NCBI GenBank assembly: GCA_017429205.1 | Contig: JAFRPH010000002.1 | Span: 50,721-114,720, forward strand | DNA from: Bacteroidales bacterium | GTDB taxonomy: Bacteria; Bacteroidota; Bacteroidia; Bacteroidales; UBA932 | Direction of reading: 5' to 3' | DNA length: 64,000 nucleotides | Part shown: in pieces, positions 41,368-49,208 of the stretch | How positions within the stretch are numbered: position 1 is the stretch's first letter | How the letters are laid out: the number at the start of each line of letters is the position of its first letter | Made by a program: the position numbers and the translations under genes | Notes under the pieces: model-generated | What the model was told of the DNA's origin: nothing | Database searches by the model: none | The model's input: the letters and a program-made list of their open reading frames with translations, nothing else

Positions 41368-42590
41368 TCCTCATCAAGAACATCGGCGAACTCGTCGGAA
41401 TCGTGCCGGCGGGCGTCCTGCGAAAGCAGGGCACCGAGATGGCGGAGACCGGCGTACTCCGCGACGCCTGGCTCGCCATCGAGGACGGCAAGATCGCCGG
41501 GTTCGGCCAGATGGCCGATCTGCCGGTTGCTGAGCCTGTCGAAGCAACCGGCATCGACGCCCAAGGCGGCATGGTCCTGCCGGCCTTCTGCGACAGCCAT
41601 ACGCACATCGTGTACGCGGGGAGCCGCGACGGCGAGTTCCTGGACAAGATCAACGGGCTCAGCTACGAGGAGATCGCGGCCCGCGGCGGCGGGATCCTCA
41701 ATTCCTCCGACCTGCTGCACGAGACGTCCGAAGACGAGCTCTACGAGCAGTCGATGGCCCGCGTCCGCGAGATGATGGGCAAGGGCACCGGCGCCATCGA
41801 GATCAAGAGCGGCTATGGGCTCAACCCGGCGGACGAGCTCAAGATGCTGCGTGTCATCCGCCGCATCAAGGAGTCCGTCCCGGCGCTCGTCCGCGTCACC
41901 TTCCTCGGGGCCCATGCCGTCGGCCGCGGCTACACGCACGAGGAGTACGTGCAGGCGATGGTCGACATGATGCCCCAGGCGGCGGAATACGCTGATTTCG
42001 TGGACGTTTTCTGCGACGAAGGGTTCTTCACCGTCGAGGATACGGACCGCCTGCTCACGGCCGGCGCGGCCTGCGGCCTGCGCCCGAAGATCCACGCCAA
42101 CGAGCTCGCCGTCAGCGGCGGCGTCCAGGTGGGCGTGAGGCACGGCGCCCTTTCCGTGGACCATCTAGAGCGGACGACGGACGCGGAGATCGAAGTCCTG
42201 CGGGGCTCCGAGACGATGCCGACGATGCTGCCCGGCTCGTCCTTCTTCCTCGGCATTCCGTTCGGACGCGCGAAGGAGTTCATCGGCGCAGGCCTCGGAG
42301 TCGCCCTCGCATCGGACTACAACCCCGGGTCCTCCCCCTCCGGCGACATGCGCTTCGTGATGGCCCTCGGCTGCATCCGCATGCGCCTCACCCCCGTCCA
42401 GGCCCTGAACGCCGTCACCCTGAACAGCGCTTATGCCATGGGCCTTTCCGACATCACCGGCTCCATCACCCCCGGTAAACGCGCCGACCTCCTCCTCACC
42501 CACCCCGGCTGGACCCTCACCAAACTCCCCTACCTCTACCAGACCCCCTTCCTCCGGACGGTCTTCCTGGGAGGCCAGCCGCTGGAATAA
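41364..42590 (+). CDS. hutI: Imidazolonepropionase
   Basis: A 408-residue amidohydrolase. CDSHTHIVYAGSRDGEF holds metal ligands His79 and His81; later KIHANELAVSGG, SVDHLE and LASDYNPGSSPSGDM complete the family pattern. It opens imidazolonepropionate to N-formimino-L-glutamate, the substrate of FtcD. Residues 53-64 (LPVAEPVEATGI) are encoded by a palindromic dispersed repeat (41521-41553) that lies in the loop before the metal site. Last gene of the operon. Confidence 0.95.
   Translation: MILIKNIGELVGIVPAGVLRKQGTEMAETGVLRDAWLAIEDGKIAGFGQMADLPVAEPVEATGIDAQGGMVLPAFCDSHTHIVYAGSRDGEFLDKINGLSYEEIAARGGGILNSSDLLHETSEDELYEQSMARVREMMGKGTGAIEIKSGYGLNPADELKMLRVIRRIKESVPALVRVTFLGAHAVGRGYTHEEYVQAMVDMMPQAAEYADFVDVFCDEGFFTVEDTDRLLTAGAACGLRPKIHANELAVSGGVQVGVRHGALSVDHLERTTDAEIEVLRGSETMPTMLPGSSFFLGIPFGRAKEFIGAGLGVALASDYNPGSSPSGDMRFVMALGCIRMRLTPVQALNAVTLNSAYAMGLSDITGSITPGKRADLLLTHPGWTLTKLPYLYQTPFLRTVFLGGQPLE
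41521..41553. repeat. Palindromic repeat inside hutI
   Basis: Perfect 11-bp arms TGCCGGTTGCT and AGCAACCGGCA around GAGCCTGTCGA. The core TGAGCCTGTCGAAGC is the kind of short repeat often scattered in bacterial genomes. It is in frame. Confidence 0.7.
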
Positions 42591-42609
42591 CCCTATCCCG
42601 AGGCGGGAG

Positions 42610-42705
42610 TTGCAAAAACCGCATTCTACGAAGTAAAACGCAACATACCCCATCTTCCAAGGTGGGGTATGTTGCATTTATGCGCATACAATGCCGTTTT
42701 TGCAA
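42610..42705. repeat. 96-base nested palindrome between hutI and the small-protein island
   Basis: Outer arms of 16 bases (42610-42625 and 42690-42705) pair with one mismatch; inner arms of 13 bases (42640-42652 and 42663-42675) pair perfectly. The unpaired interior segments are 14 bases on each side and the terminal loop is 10. There is no T-run typical of a terminator. It marks the left edge of the AT-richer island. Confidence 0.75.
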
Positions 42706-42765
42706 CATCAAATTCGAGAACAACGAGTAACCGTCCATCTAAGCACACATTTCCAACTTTTTGTC

Positions 42766-42773
42766 TATCTTTG
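42766..42773 (+). promoter_or_regulatory. -7 promoter element of the MORN-TonB gene
   Basis: Perfect TATCTTTG 26 bases before the ATG at 42800; no TTTG at the proper distance. Confidence 0.5.
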
Positions 42774-42799
42774 TGTTGTACCTTCATTCATAGATTAAG

Positions 42800-43591
42800 A
42801 TGTCAATCATTGTCGCCATATTGCTTGGTTTATCTCTTTCCCCTCAAGTTGATACGCTTCGCCTGGAACATGGTATGTATTTGGGCGAGATGCCTATGGG
42901 TGAAGGTAAACTTTATCATGATGAGCAAGGAATCTATATCGGGCGGTTCAATCGGACGGTCATTTCCGGCCGGGGAATGCATTTCGAGCCCGACGGCAGC
43001 AAGTATGTCGGAAATTTCGTGCAAGGTGTGGAACAGGGTTACGGTCGATACTTTATGCGTACGGGGGCTGTCTTCTGTGGTGAGTTCAGCCATGGATACC
43101 CCAATGGGCGGGACACGCTCTTCTATCCCGATGGGCGGGTTTTCATCGGCATTGTCCAGAACAGAGGCGCCACCTCACAGGGCAAGACCTACAAGAATGC
43201 ACAAGCGGCCGGGGTCACAAAACCCGTATTCCCCGATGTCCAGTTGAGCGAAGAAGACCGCGCTTTCCTGGAGAGAGTCAAAGCGAACGACGTCGATACG
43301 GCGCCCGTTTTCAAGGATGGCGTATCTTTCTTCGAGGCATACATCGTTCCCCATTTCAGGGTTTCGCCATCGATGTCCGGCCGGTCCGCCGTGGTCCATT
43401 ATGAGTTCACGGTGGGTGAAGACGGCAAGATCAGCGACGTCACCATTACCTCTTCCACGGATAACGCCTTCGCCAAAGAATTGGCCCGGGTCATCCAGCA
43501 TTCGCCCAAATGGAAACCGGCCATGAAAGACGGAAAACCGGTCCCCTACACCATCAAGAACCAGACGGCGCATTTCGGCCAGGTTGATTGA
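42800..43591 (+). CDS. MORN-repeat protein with TonB C-terminal domain
   Basis: A 263-residue exported or N-anchored protein (hydrophobic MSIIVAILLGLSLSPQ). About 24-120 consists of MORN-like repeats (YLGEMPMGEGKLYHDEQG, YIGRFNRTVISGRGMHFEPDG, YVGNFVQGVEQGYGRYF, FCGEFSHGYPNGRDTLFYPDG). About 170-262 is a TonB C-terminal domain (AVVHYEFTVGEDGKISDVTITSSTDNAFAKELARVIQHSPKWKPA). No ExbB/D nearby. The role is unknown; TonB_C domains in such small proteins are often peptidoglycan- or partner-binding modules. First gene of the island, lower in GC than the hut genes. Confidence 0.75.
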   Translation: MSIIVAILLGLSLSPQVDTLRLEHGMYLGEMPMGEGKLYHDEQGIYIGRFNRTVISGRGMHFEPDGSKYVGNFVQGVEQGYGRYFMRTGAVFCGEFSHGYPNGRDTLFYPDGRVFIGIVQNRGATSQGKTYKNAQAAGVTKPVFPDVQLSEEDRAFLERVKANDVDTAPVFKDGVSFFEAYIVPHFRVSPSMSGRSAVVHYEFTVGEDGKISDVTITSSTDNAFAKELARVIQHSPKWKPAMKDGKPVPYTIKNQTAHFGQVD

Positions 43592-43658
43592 TCTCTTCCG
43601 TGTGGGATGTCTATTCAAAGTTTTTGTTAATCCGTAACAATCAAAAGACGATTGATCC

Positions 43659-44171
43659 ATGAACGAGATCAAAATCTATCATTCTGTTTGGAAGAATGCA
43701 ATTACAATCATCATCAGCCTGACGATGGCAGGCTTTGGATTCTTCGTCGGTATCCGAGAAGGTGAGTTTCCGTGGATTGTCTGGATGGCCATCGTGATTT
43801 TCGGCCTTGGGGGATTGTTCATGGCCTATATGGTAATAAAGGATAAGATAGCCCATCGCCCCTTTCTCATCATTACAGACGAATATGTCAGAATGAATGC
43901 CGGGAAGGGCTATGATATTCGATATGCCGATGTGGATGCTTTCTTTATGACGCGGATTTGGTCCAACAAGCATATCGGGATAGCCTACAAGAAAGAGGTT
44001 GAAGCCAGGAAGATGGAGGAAGCAAAAGAGGTCGGCCGGGCGGTCAGGAGATTCAATACAAAGATCATCGGAACGCCAGAGGCAATCCCTGCTTACGACC
44101 TGACGATGAAGCCCGGGGAGATCATTGAGCTTCTGAATGAACGACTGATTGCCTTCAAGAAGAATTGTTAA
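43659..44171 (+). CDS. STM3941-like membrane protein
   Basis: A 170-residue protein with two helices (about 14-32 and 40-62) and a soluble tail. It fits the pattern of STM3941-family proteins: short basic N terminus with IYHSVWKN, paired helices, then RPFLIITDEYVRMNAGKGYDIRYADVDAFFM, a PH-like beta domain. The function of the family is unknown. A short palindrome TTGTTA-ATCCG-TAACAA (43624-43640) lies upstream, and another overlaps its stop codon. Confidence 0.6.
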   Translation: MNEIKIYHSVWKNAITIIISLTMAGFGFFVGIREGEFPWIVWMAIVIFGLGGLFMAYMVIKDKIAHRPFLIITDEYVRMNAGKGYDIRYADVDAFFMTRIWSNKHIGIAYKKEVEARKMEEAKEVGRAVRRFNTKIIGTPEAIPAYDLTMKPGEIIELLNERLIAFKKNC

Positions 44172-44182
44172 TCAAAGATTAA
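44168..44182. repeat. Short palindrome, copy 1
   Basis: TTAATCAAAGATTAA, perfect 6-bp arms around AAA, overlapping the stop codon of the STM3941-like gene. Confidence 0.7.
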
Positions 44183-44212
44183 CGTTTCCCTTGAGATAAA
44201 GACCCACACTTT

Positions 44213-44419
44213 ATGAAACTCTCCGATGAACAGAAACGATTTGCCAAATCGATTGCCCTCTACTCCCTGTTGTACCCTGTTATGATGCTGGTGACCCATA
44301 GAATCCGGGCAGGGGGGGCTTTTGACTGGAATGACTTTCTGGACTCAGTCCTGACTGCCTTGGTGCTCGGCATCCTGTTCTTCATTGTCGGAACCCATGT
44401 TCCCAAGAAAGACGATTAA
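44213..44419 (+). CDS. Small membrane protein (68 residues), paralogue of the gene at 45518
   Basis: The product has two predicted helices (about 14-29 and 44-62) and starts MKLSDEQKRFAKSIALYS, ending GTHVPKKDD. The gene at 45518 begins with the same charged block (SEQKRVLKAFA) and ends GSKIPKKDE, so the two are diverged copies flanking the array. Function not recognised. The ATG is 30 bases after palindrome copy 1. Confidence 0.6.
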   Translation: MKLSDEQKRFAKSIALYSLLYPVMMLVTHRIRAGGAFDWNDFLDSVLTALVLGILFFIVGTHVPKKDD

Positions 44420-44430
44420 TCAAAGATTAA
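44416..44430. repeat. Short palindrome, copy 2
   Basis: The identical TTAATCAAAGATTAA, again overlapping the stop codon of the preceding gene and 13 bases before the next ATG. Confidence 0.7.
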
Positions 44431-44443
44431 ACCTTCCTGGAAA

Positions 44444-44665
44444 ATGAACAAGGCATCCGTCAAAATATTGTTAGAAGCGCTCATTGCCATTCTCTGCCTG
44501 CTTCTCGGTGCGTTCATCGGCGTGTTCTTGGATAGATCCGGCTATCTGGGGCCTCCTGTCGAGCACACTGGCGCAGCCAAGGTTCTTATTCCTTTTCTCA
44601 TTTTAGTGATCATTGCCTGGGCGATTGTCAAAATCTACAGGCTGAAGAAGGAGGACAAAAAATGA
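44444..44665 (+). CDS. Small membrane protein (73 residues)
   Basis: Two helices (about 8-28 and 46-64), basic tail YRLKKEDKK. A glycine/aspartate-containing loop (DRSGYLGPPVEHTG) lies between them. The stop overlaps the next start as ATGA, so the two are translationally coupled. Family not recognised. Confidence 0.55.
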   Translation: MNKASVKILLEALIAILCLLLGAFIGVFLDRSGYLGPPVEHTGAAKVLIPFLILVIIAWAIVKIYRLKKEDKK

Positions 44666-44874
44666 ATAGTACAAAGTTCAATTGGATCCTGCTGGTCCTG
44701 TTCTGTGTTCTGACCGTGATATTCTGCATCGGTCTGATTATGACCCCGGCGAATGGCGATAGAATCAATATGCTGGGAAGGATCGGGCTTTGGTCGGGGG
44801 CAATCGCCAACGTGATGAGTGCAGCAGTACAGGTCTTTGAAATCCGTAGGAAGAATCGGGAGAATAAACAATAA
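44662..44874 (+). CDS. Small membrane protein (70 residues)
   Basis: Two helices (about 8-27 and 42-58) and a strongly basic tail EIRRKNRENKQ. Coupled to the preceding gene by ATGA. Not recognised. Confidence 0.55.
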   Translation: MNSTKFNWILLVLFCVLTVIFCIGLIMTPANGDRINMLGRIGLWSGAIANVMSAAVQVFEIRRKNRENKQ

Positions 44875-44879
44875 GCATC

Positions 44880-45080
44880 ATGAAAAAGCCCATAGGTGCC
44901 ATCGTCTTGTTTTCATTCGGCGTGCTTTTCGGCGTGTATTGGCTGATCAGCAGCATCTGCCATCATGACCGGCCCATTTCCATCATCTTGATAGCTGTTT
45001 TGCTCCTCATCTTCGCCGCCGAGTTGTACCTGACCGTGAAAGGAGCTCGCAAGCAGGATGATGAGAGCAGCGAACGATGA
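44880..45080 (+). CDS. Small membrane protein (66 residues)
   Basis: Two helices (about 5-25 and 32-53) joined by a short HHDRP turn; charged tail KGARKQDDESSER. It starts 5 bases after the preceding stop. Not recognised. Confidence 0.55.
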   Translation: MKKPIGAIVLFSFGVLFGVYWLISSICHHDRPISIILIAVLLLIFAAELYLTVKGARKQDDESSER

Positions 45081-45097
45081 TCCAATCTCCAAATCAT

Positions 45098-45280
45098 ATG
45101 AAAAGATACATCATTACTGGTATTGTTGCCGCCTTGTCTTTTTCGGTGATCTTTGTGGTCCTGGATGCCATCTTCAGGGGCTTGAGACCCTTCCTGTTTT
45201 ATTTTGCAGGTGCCATCGTATTCGGTTTGTTCTCCGGGATTGTCGAATATCTGAAAGAGAAAAGGAAGAAAGATAAGTAG
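45098..45280 (+). CDS. Small membrane protein (60 residues)
   Basis: Two helices (about 3-25 and 30-50) and a basic tail YLKEKRKKDK. The start at 45098 puts the helix right after MKR; an ATG at 45077, overlapping the previous stop, would add seven residues. Not recognised. Confidence 0.5.
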   Translation: MKRYIITGIVAALSFSVIFVVLDAIFRGLRPFLFYFAGAIVFGLFSGIVEYLKEKRKKDK

Positions 45281-45322
45281 ATTCACATTTTGTCGGTCAA
45301 TTCAAAGTTCACACAGGTACCT

Positions 45323-45502
45323 ATGGAACACGATAAGCAACTGAAAGTAGGATTGATTATCGCGCTCGTCTTTGCCCTTTTCTTTGCGTGCATGTTGGGC
45401 TATTTCATCGCCGTCAAGAATCTGTGGATGTGCGTAGCGATGGGGGGCATGGTGGTTTCGTGCTGCGCCAGAATCATTCAACTGTACAAAAAAATCAAAT
45501 AA
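45323..45502 (+). CDS. Small membrane protein (59 residues)
   Basis: ATG 45323 gives MEHDKQLK followed by two helices (about 9-29 and 32-50) and a basic end YKKIK. Several cysteines lie in the second helix (MCVAMGGMVVSCCA). Not recognised. Confidence 0.5.
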   Translation: MEHDKQLKVGLIIALVFALFFACMLGYFIAVKNLWMCVAMGGMVVSCCARIIQLYKKIK

Positions 45503-45517
45503 TCAATTATCCGTACT

Positions 45518-45730
45518 ATGGCATTGGACAGTGAACAGAAAAGAGTGCTGAAGGCATTCGCCGGTTCCGGTCTGGGCATGGTTGCCGGAACGCTCATCTA
45601 CTATGTATGTTCAGGCAAGCTGGAATCATGGACCGATGCGCTGCTGCTGTCGGGCATGGATCTTCTTATCGTCCTCGCCATAGGCGCACTCTTCGTCCTC
45701 GGCTCCAAGATCCCGAAGAAAGACGAATAG
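45518..45730 (+). CDS. Small membrane protein (70 residues), paralogue of the gene at 44213
   Basis: Starts MALDSEQKRVLKAFAGSG, two helices (about 12-30 and 43-62), ends GSKIPKKDE. It shares start, helix spacing and tail with the 68-residue protein at 44213. A small TAATCAATTA palindrome is at the preceding stop. Last gene of the island. Confidence 0.58.
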   Translation: MALDSEQKRVLKAFAGSGLGMVAGTLIYYVCSGKLESWTDALLLSGMDLLIVLAIGALFVLGSKIPKKDE

Positions 45731-45747
45731 GGATTAGTGCGGGTGAA

Positions 45748-47139
45748 TTAAAGCACCAGCGTATTGAGCGACCCAGCCGGTAAAGTAACGGTGCGGGGGT
45801 GACCGGGAAGGCCATCCACCGACACGTTTTTCGGGGCATCGGACTGATTCGCCAATAGCAGGACCGTTCGGCCGTCGGGGTTCAGGAAGCCCAGGGCGTC
45901 GGAGTAGGTGCCGCCCAGGGTGAGGACGCGGGCGCCGGGCTGGACGTAGTGGCTGGCGTGCTTAAGAACGTAATACTCAGGCGAGTAGCGATAAGTCCCC
46001 TTCTCTTTGTCCACGACCACGAGGGAGTTCTGGCGCCACATCCAGGTGCTGATGCCGCCGTCCAGCAGAGAAGTATTCCAGTAGAAGTAGCTCTGGACGC
46101 CGTTGCCGAAGTAGTGCTTCATCAGGTCCCAGCTGTGCATCGCGCCGCGCCAGTCGTTGCGGCCGTCGCCACACTCCTGCTCGGTCTGATAGCACGGAAG
46201 CGAAGGATGCCGCCGATGCAGTTCCGGCAGGGCGTCCTTTCCGGCCCATTGGAAGCCCATGCCCTTGATGGACGGTCCCACCTCCGGATCGGTCAGGATG
46301 CGGTCCCAGAGCTCGGGATCGGCCCGTTCCATGGTGCCCAGGTACACTTCGACCTCGCGGGCGGCCATCTCCGGCTCCAGGTACTTCAGGAAAGCGATCA
46401 ATCCTTCGGGTGTCCACGTGCAGGAGGGGAAGACCTGGTCCGAGTTGGGCTCGTTCTGCGGCATCACCATGGATATGTCGATGCCTTCGGCCTTATAGGC
46501 GTCGATGAACTTGCCGAAATACTGCGCATAGGCCTGCAGGTAAGCCGGTTCCAGGATGAAAGCATCCGTTCCCTCCGGGGTTTCCCGGTCCTTCGGAAGA
46601 CCGTTGAAAGGGGCTGTCCGGGAGGCATAATGGCGATTCACTTTCATCCATTCCGGCGGGCACCAGGGCGAGGCCCAGATCCGCAGCGCGGGATTCACGG
46701 CCTTCGCCGCCCGGATGAACGGAATCAGCCTCTGGCGGTCCCGGTCGATGGAAAAGTGCTCCAGCGCCAGGTCCCCGGGGACATCGTCATAGGAGTAGAA
46801 GTCCACGCTGAAGTCATTGGCGCCAACCGGCATGCGAGCCATCGACAGGTTCATCCCCGCGGGCGTGAACAGATCCTCGAGAATTGCCGCGCGGTCCGCC
46901 TCGGAAAGCTCCGACAGCGAGGTCCATCCCAGCTCGTTGAAGCAAGTGCCGAACCCCTCGACCGCCTGATTCACGGCCTGCAGGTCTACGACGACGGACG
47001 CCTCCGCCGGCGCATCGGCCTCGACCGCCTCCATCACCTGCCAAGGATTCTCAAACGTGGTCGATACCCATTCGACCTTCGCGGCGCGCTGGCAAGAAAC
47101 CACTGCGAGCAGTGCGAGCCCTAAAAAACGCGTTTTCAT
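45748..47139 (-). CDS. Glycoside hydrolase family 30 lipoprotein
   Basis: A 463-residue clan-A enzyme with a lipoprotein signal (LAVVSC, Cys16). VEGFGTCFNELGW (60-72) begins the barrel; the acid/base is Glu230 in MPQNEPNSD and the nucleophile Glu320 in YQTEQECGDG. A C-terminal beta-sandwich follows (LTLGGTYSDALGFLNPDGRTVLLLANQ). GH30 covers beta-glucosylceramidase, beta-1,6-glucanase and xylanase activities; which applies is unclear. It starts 7 bases after the GH43 stop, so it is in the same transcript. Confidence 0.88.
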   Translation of the reverse strand: MKTRFLGLALLAVVSCQRAAKVEWVSTTFENPWQVMEAVEADAPAEASVVVDLQAVNQAVEGFGTCFNELGWTSLSELSEADRAAILEDLFTPAGMNLSMARMPVGANDFSVDFYSYDDVPGDLALEHFSIDRDRQRLIPFIRAAKAVNPALRIWASPWCPPEWMKVNRHYASRTAPFNGLPKDRETPEGTDAFILEPAYLQAYAQYFGKFIDAYKAEGIDISMVMPQNEPNSDQVFPSCTWTPEGLIAFLKYLEPEMAAREVEVYLGTMERADPELWDRILTDPEVGPSIKGMGFQWAGKDALPELHRRHPSLPCYQTEQECGDGRNDWRGAMHSWDLMKHYFGNGVQSYFYWNTSLLDGGISTWMWRQNSLVVVDKEKGTYRYSPEYYVLKHASHYVQPGARVLTLGGTYSDALGFLNPDGRTVLLLANQSDAPKNVSVDGLPGHPRTVTLPAGSLNTLVL

Positions 47140-47146
47140 CGGATGT

Positions 47147-49198
47147 CTATTTCAAAGTGAATGTCTTCGTCTTTCCCCTGTACGTGCACCGTACGACGCG
47201 GGCGTCCTGGTCGATGGCAACCGCCACGGACTTCGGCGCCTTGACGGCGATCTTGCCGGTGACGCCTTCCGGCACGGCCACCTCATAGAACGTATTGTCC
47301 GTCAATCCGTTCTGCTCCGTCGTCCAGACGGGGTGCGCGGGCATTTCCAGCGCCTGGCCGCCGACGGAAATCTTCACGGCCGGCGGGACGGGGAACTCCA
47401 TCTTCTGCCCCTTCTTGGAGAAGCCGAAGCCCACAATATCGCACAGGGGCTCCCCGGCAGGGCCTTCGGCCACGAGGAACAAGGCGTGCTTGCCCGTCAG
47501 GCCGTCGACGGCATCACCCAATGAAACCGCGTACTTCGTAACATCGGCCGAAGCGCCGGCGGGAATCTCTACCTCCCCGACCTTCGTGCCGTTCCAGGCG
47601 CCGCCCTCCCAGGGGCCGTCGACCCAGACGCCCACCTTGAAGGCCTGCGCCGTCCGGGCGGCGACGAAAAGATTGAACACCGTCCCGTTGCCGGGACGCA
47701 CACCTTCGAACGCCGGCAGGCCGGGCGCGCCCTCGGGCAGGCCGCCGAAGCCGATGTACTTATACCCCAGGATATCCCCGGCCCGCACCTCGGTGATGTC
47801 CATCCGGTTGTCCCAGACATCCCAGTTGTCCTGGATCGAGTTCGGGTTGGAGAGATAGCAGGCATAGCCCGCGGAATAGTAACGGTACGGCGGCAGGCCG
47901 TAGATGAAGAAGCCTTCGGACGTCACTTCCGCGCCGCGGTACTCAGAGCCGTCGGAGGCCTTCACCGTGAAGGCGCCTTTGTACGGGTCATACGCGGTAA
48001 TCCGCACCACGCCGCCTTCCGAAACCGGCTTCTCATCGGCCTGGACGGCCACCGGGGCGACCATCGACTGGCGGGCGAAGCCGAAGCCGCGCGGGGCGCG
48101 GTGATAGAACACGTACCACTGGCCGTTGATCTCCGCCAGCGAGCCGTGGGTGTTGTTGTCGCCGAAATGGGTCTCCAGCGCGGAACCGTCGCGGGAGAGG
48201 ACCGGGCCGCGGGCGTCCACGAGGACGCCGCCGCTCTTCCAGGGTCCGCGCGGCGTATCGGCATACGCATACCGCAGCGTCGCATTGCTCTGGGTCAGAC
48301 CATATTCCTGCCCGGAGAAGCCGCTGTACAGGTAGATGTACTTATTCCCGATCTTCCGGAACGAGGAAGCCTCATAGAACTGGAAGTCGTCCAGGTCCTC
48401 CCCCGCCGCCACGGCCGGGAACTCGATCTTCTCGCCCTCACGGATGCCGGCCCACTGGACGTGCTGCTTCATCTCCTCGGCCACGGCCTGGCCCTTCGGC
48501 AGCTTCGCCAGATAGGACGTGATCATCGACGGAACCCAGAACGGATAGTCCGGCTTCCCGTAACGGGGCGTAAACATCGTATTCTGGTCCAGTTCCGTCG
48601 CGCTGGCTCGCTGGATGCCCCAGGCGCCGTAGGCCCGGAAGCCGATGGAATAGTCCGGATCGGAAGGATCGTCGATCTGCTCGACCAGCACGCCCGGGTC
48701 GAAGCCCATGATGCTGCCGGGGGCGAGCTGCCCGTCCTGCACGTTCAGCACTGTGAACGGGCCGTCCGGACGGTCGCTGACGCACACCATCGGCGTATGC
48801 ATCAAGGCATGCGGATACAGGTAATACTTGTGCGAGCCGTCGTCCCGGCGCGTCACCTCCACGAGATCAGGCGCAAAGACCGTACTCATATTCCCATTCT
48901 CAGTGTAGGTGAACACCGGTCCTTCGTCCCGCCAGGCGGTCAGGTCCTCCACCGGCGCCGACCATTGACGGTCGTCCTGTCCGCAATAGCTCTCGACGCG
49001 CGTGTCGTGCGAGCCCGTCACATAGATGCGGTAATGGCCCGGGGTGTCCGGATCCTCGAACACCCGCGGCTCCCCGTCGGGCACGTGCTCCCACAACGGG
49101 AGGTACGGATTACCAATGAAATCGGCGGTCTCGGAGACGGGACCGCCACAGGAAACGAGGGCCAGGCATAAGGCCGACACAACTTGTACTGGCTTCAT
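47147..49198 (-). CDS. Glycoside hydrolase family 43 lipoprotein with a C-terminal carbohydrate-binding domain
   Basis: A 683-residue protein; the start at 49198 gives a lipoprotein signal (LCLALVSC). Residues 27-380 form the five-bladed fold (GNPYLPLWEHVPDGEPRVFED, YVTGSHDT, GSIMGFDPGVLVEQ, THGSLAEINGQWYVFYHR). About 460-600 resembles CBM6 (AGDILGYKYIGFGGL, FNLFVAARTAQAFKVGVWVDG). Expected activity is on arabinose- or xylose-containing glycans. It follows the response-regulator gene by 10 bases and precedes GH30 by 7. Confidence 0.85.
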   Translation of the reverse strand: MKPVQVVSALCLALVSCGGPVSETADFIGNPYLPLWEHVPDGEPRVFEDPDTPGHYRIYVTGSHDTRVESYCGQDDRQWSAPVEDLTAWRDEGPVFTYTENGNMSTVFAPDLVEVTRRDDGSHKYYLYPHALMHTPMVCVSDRPDGPFTVLNVQDGQLAPGSIMGFDPGVLVEQIDDPSDPDYSIGFRAYGAWGIQRASATELDQNTMFTPRYGKPDYPFWVPSMITSYLAKLPKGQAVAEEMKQHVQWAGIREGEKIEFPAVAAGEDLDDFQFYEASSFRKIGNKYIYLYSGFSGQEYGLTQSNATLRYAYADTPRGPWKSGGVLVDARGPVLSRDGSALETHFGDNNTHGSLAEINGQWYVFYHRAPRGFGFARQSMVAPVAVQADEKPVSEGGVVRITAYDPYKGAFTVKASDGSEYRGAEVTSEGFFIYGLPPYRYYSAGYACYLSNPNSIQDNWDVWDNRMDITEVRAGDILGYKYIGFGGLPEGAPGLPAFEGVRPGNGTVFNLFVAARTAQAFKVGVWVDGPWEGGAWNGTKVGEVEIPAGASADVTKYAVSLGDAVDGLTGKHALFLVAEGPAGEPLCDIVGFGFSKKGQKMEFPVPPAVKISVGGQALEMPAHPVWTTEQNGLTDNTFYEVAVPEGVTGKIAVKAPKSVAVAIDQDARVVRCTYRGKTKTFTLK

Positions 49199-49208
49199 AT
49201 ACAGTGTA

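Noticed and set aside
36152..42590. hutH as the aryl ammonia-lyase of an aryl-polyene cluster
   Set aside because: It is coupled by ATGA overlaps to hutU and hutI within a full histidine pathway, 15 kb from the lipid operon.
42610..42705. An integron attC site followed by a cassette array
   Set aside because: The symmetry and length are suggestive, but there is no integrase, no repeat of the long element between the small genes, and no convincing RYYYAAC/GTTRRRY pair at the ends. Kept only as an unexplained palindrome.
44168..44430. A CRISPR array
   Set aside because: Only two identical 15-base palindromes with a 248-base spacing and coding sequence between; no regular repeat-spacer pattern anywhere in the window.
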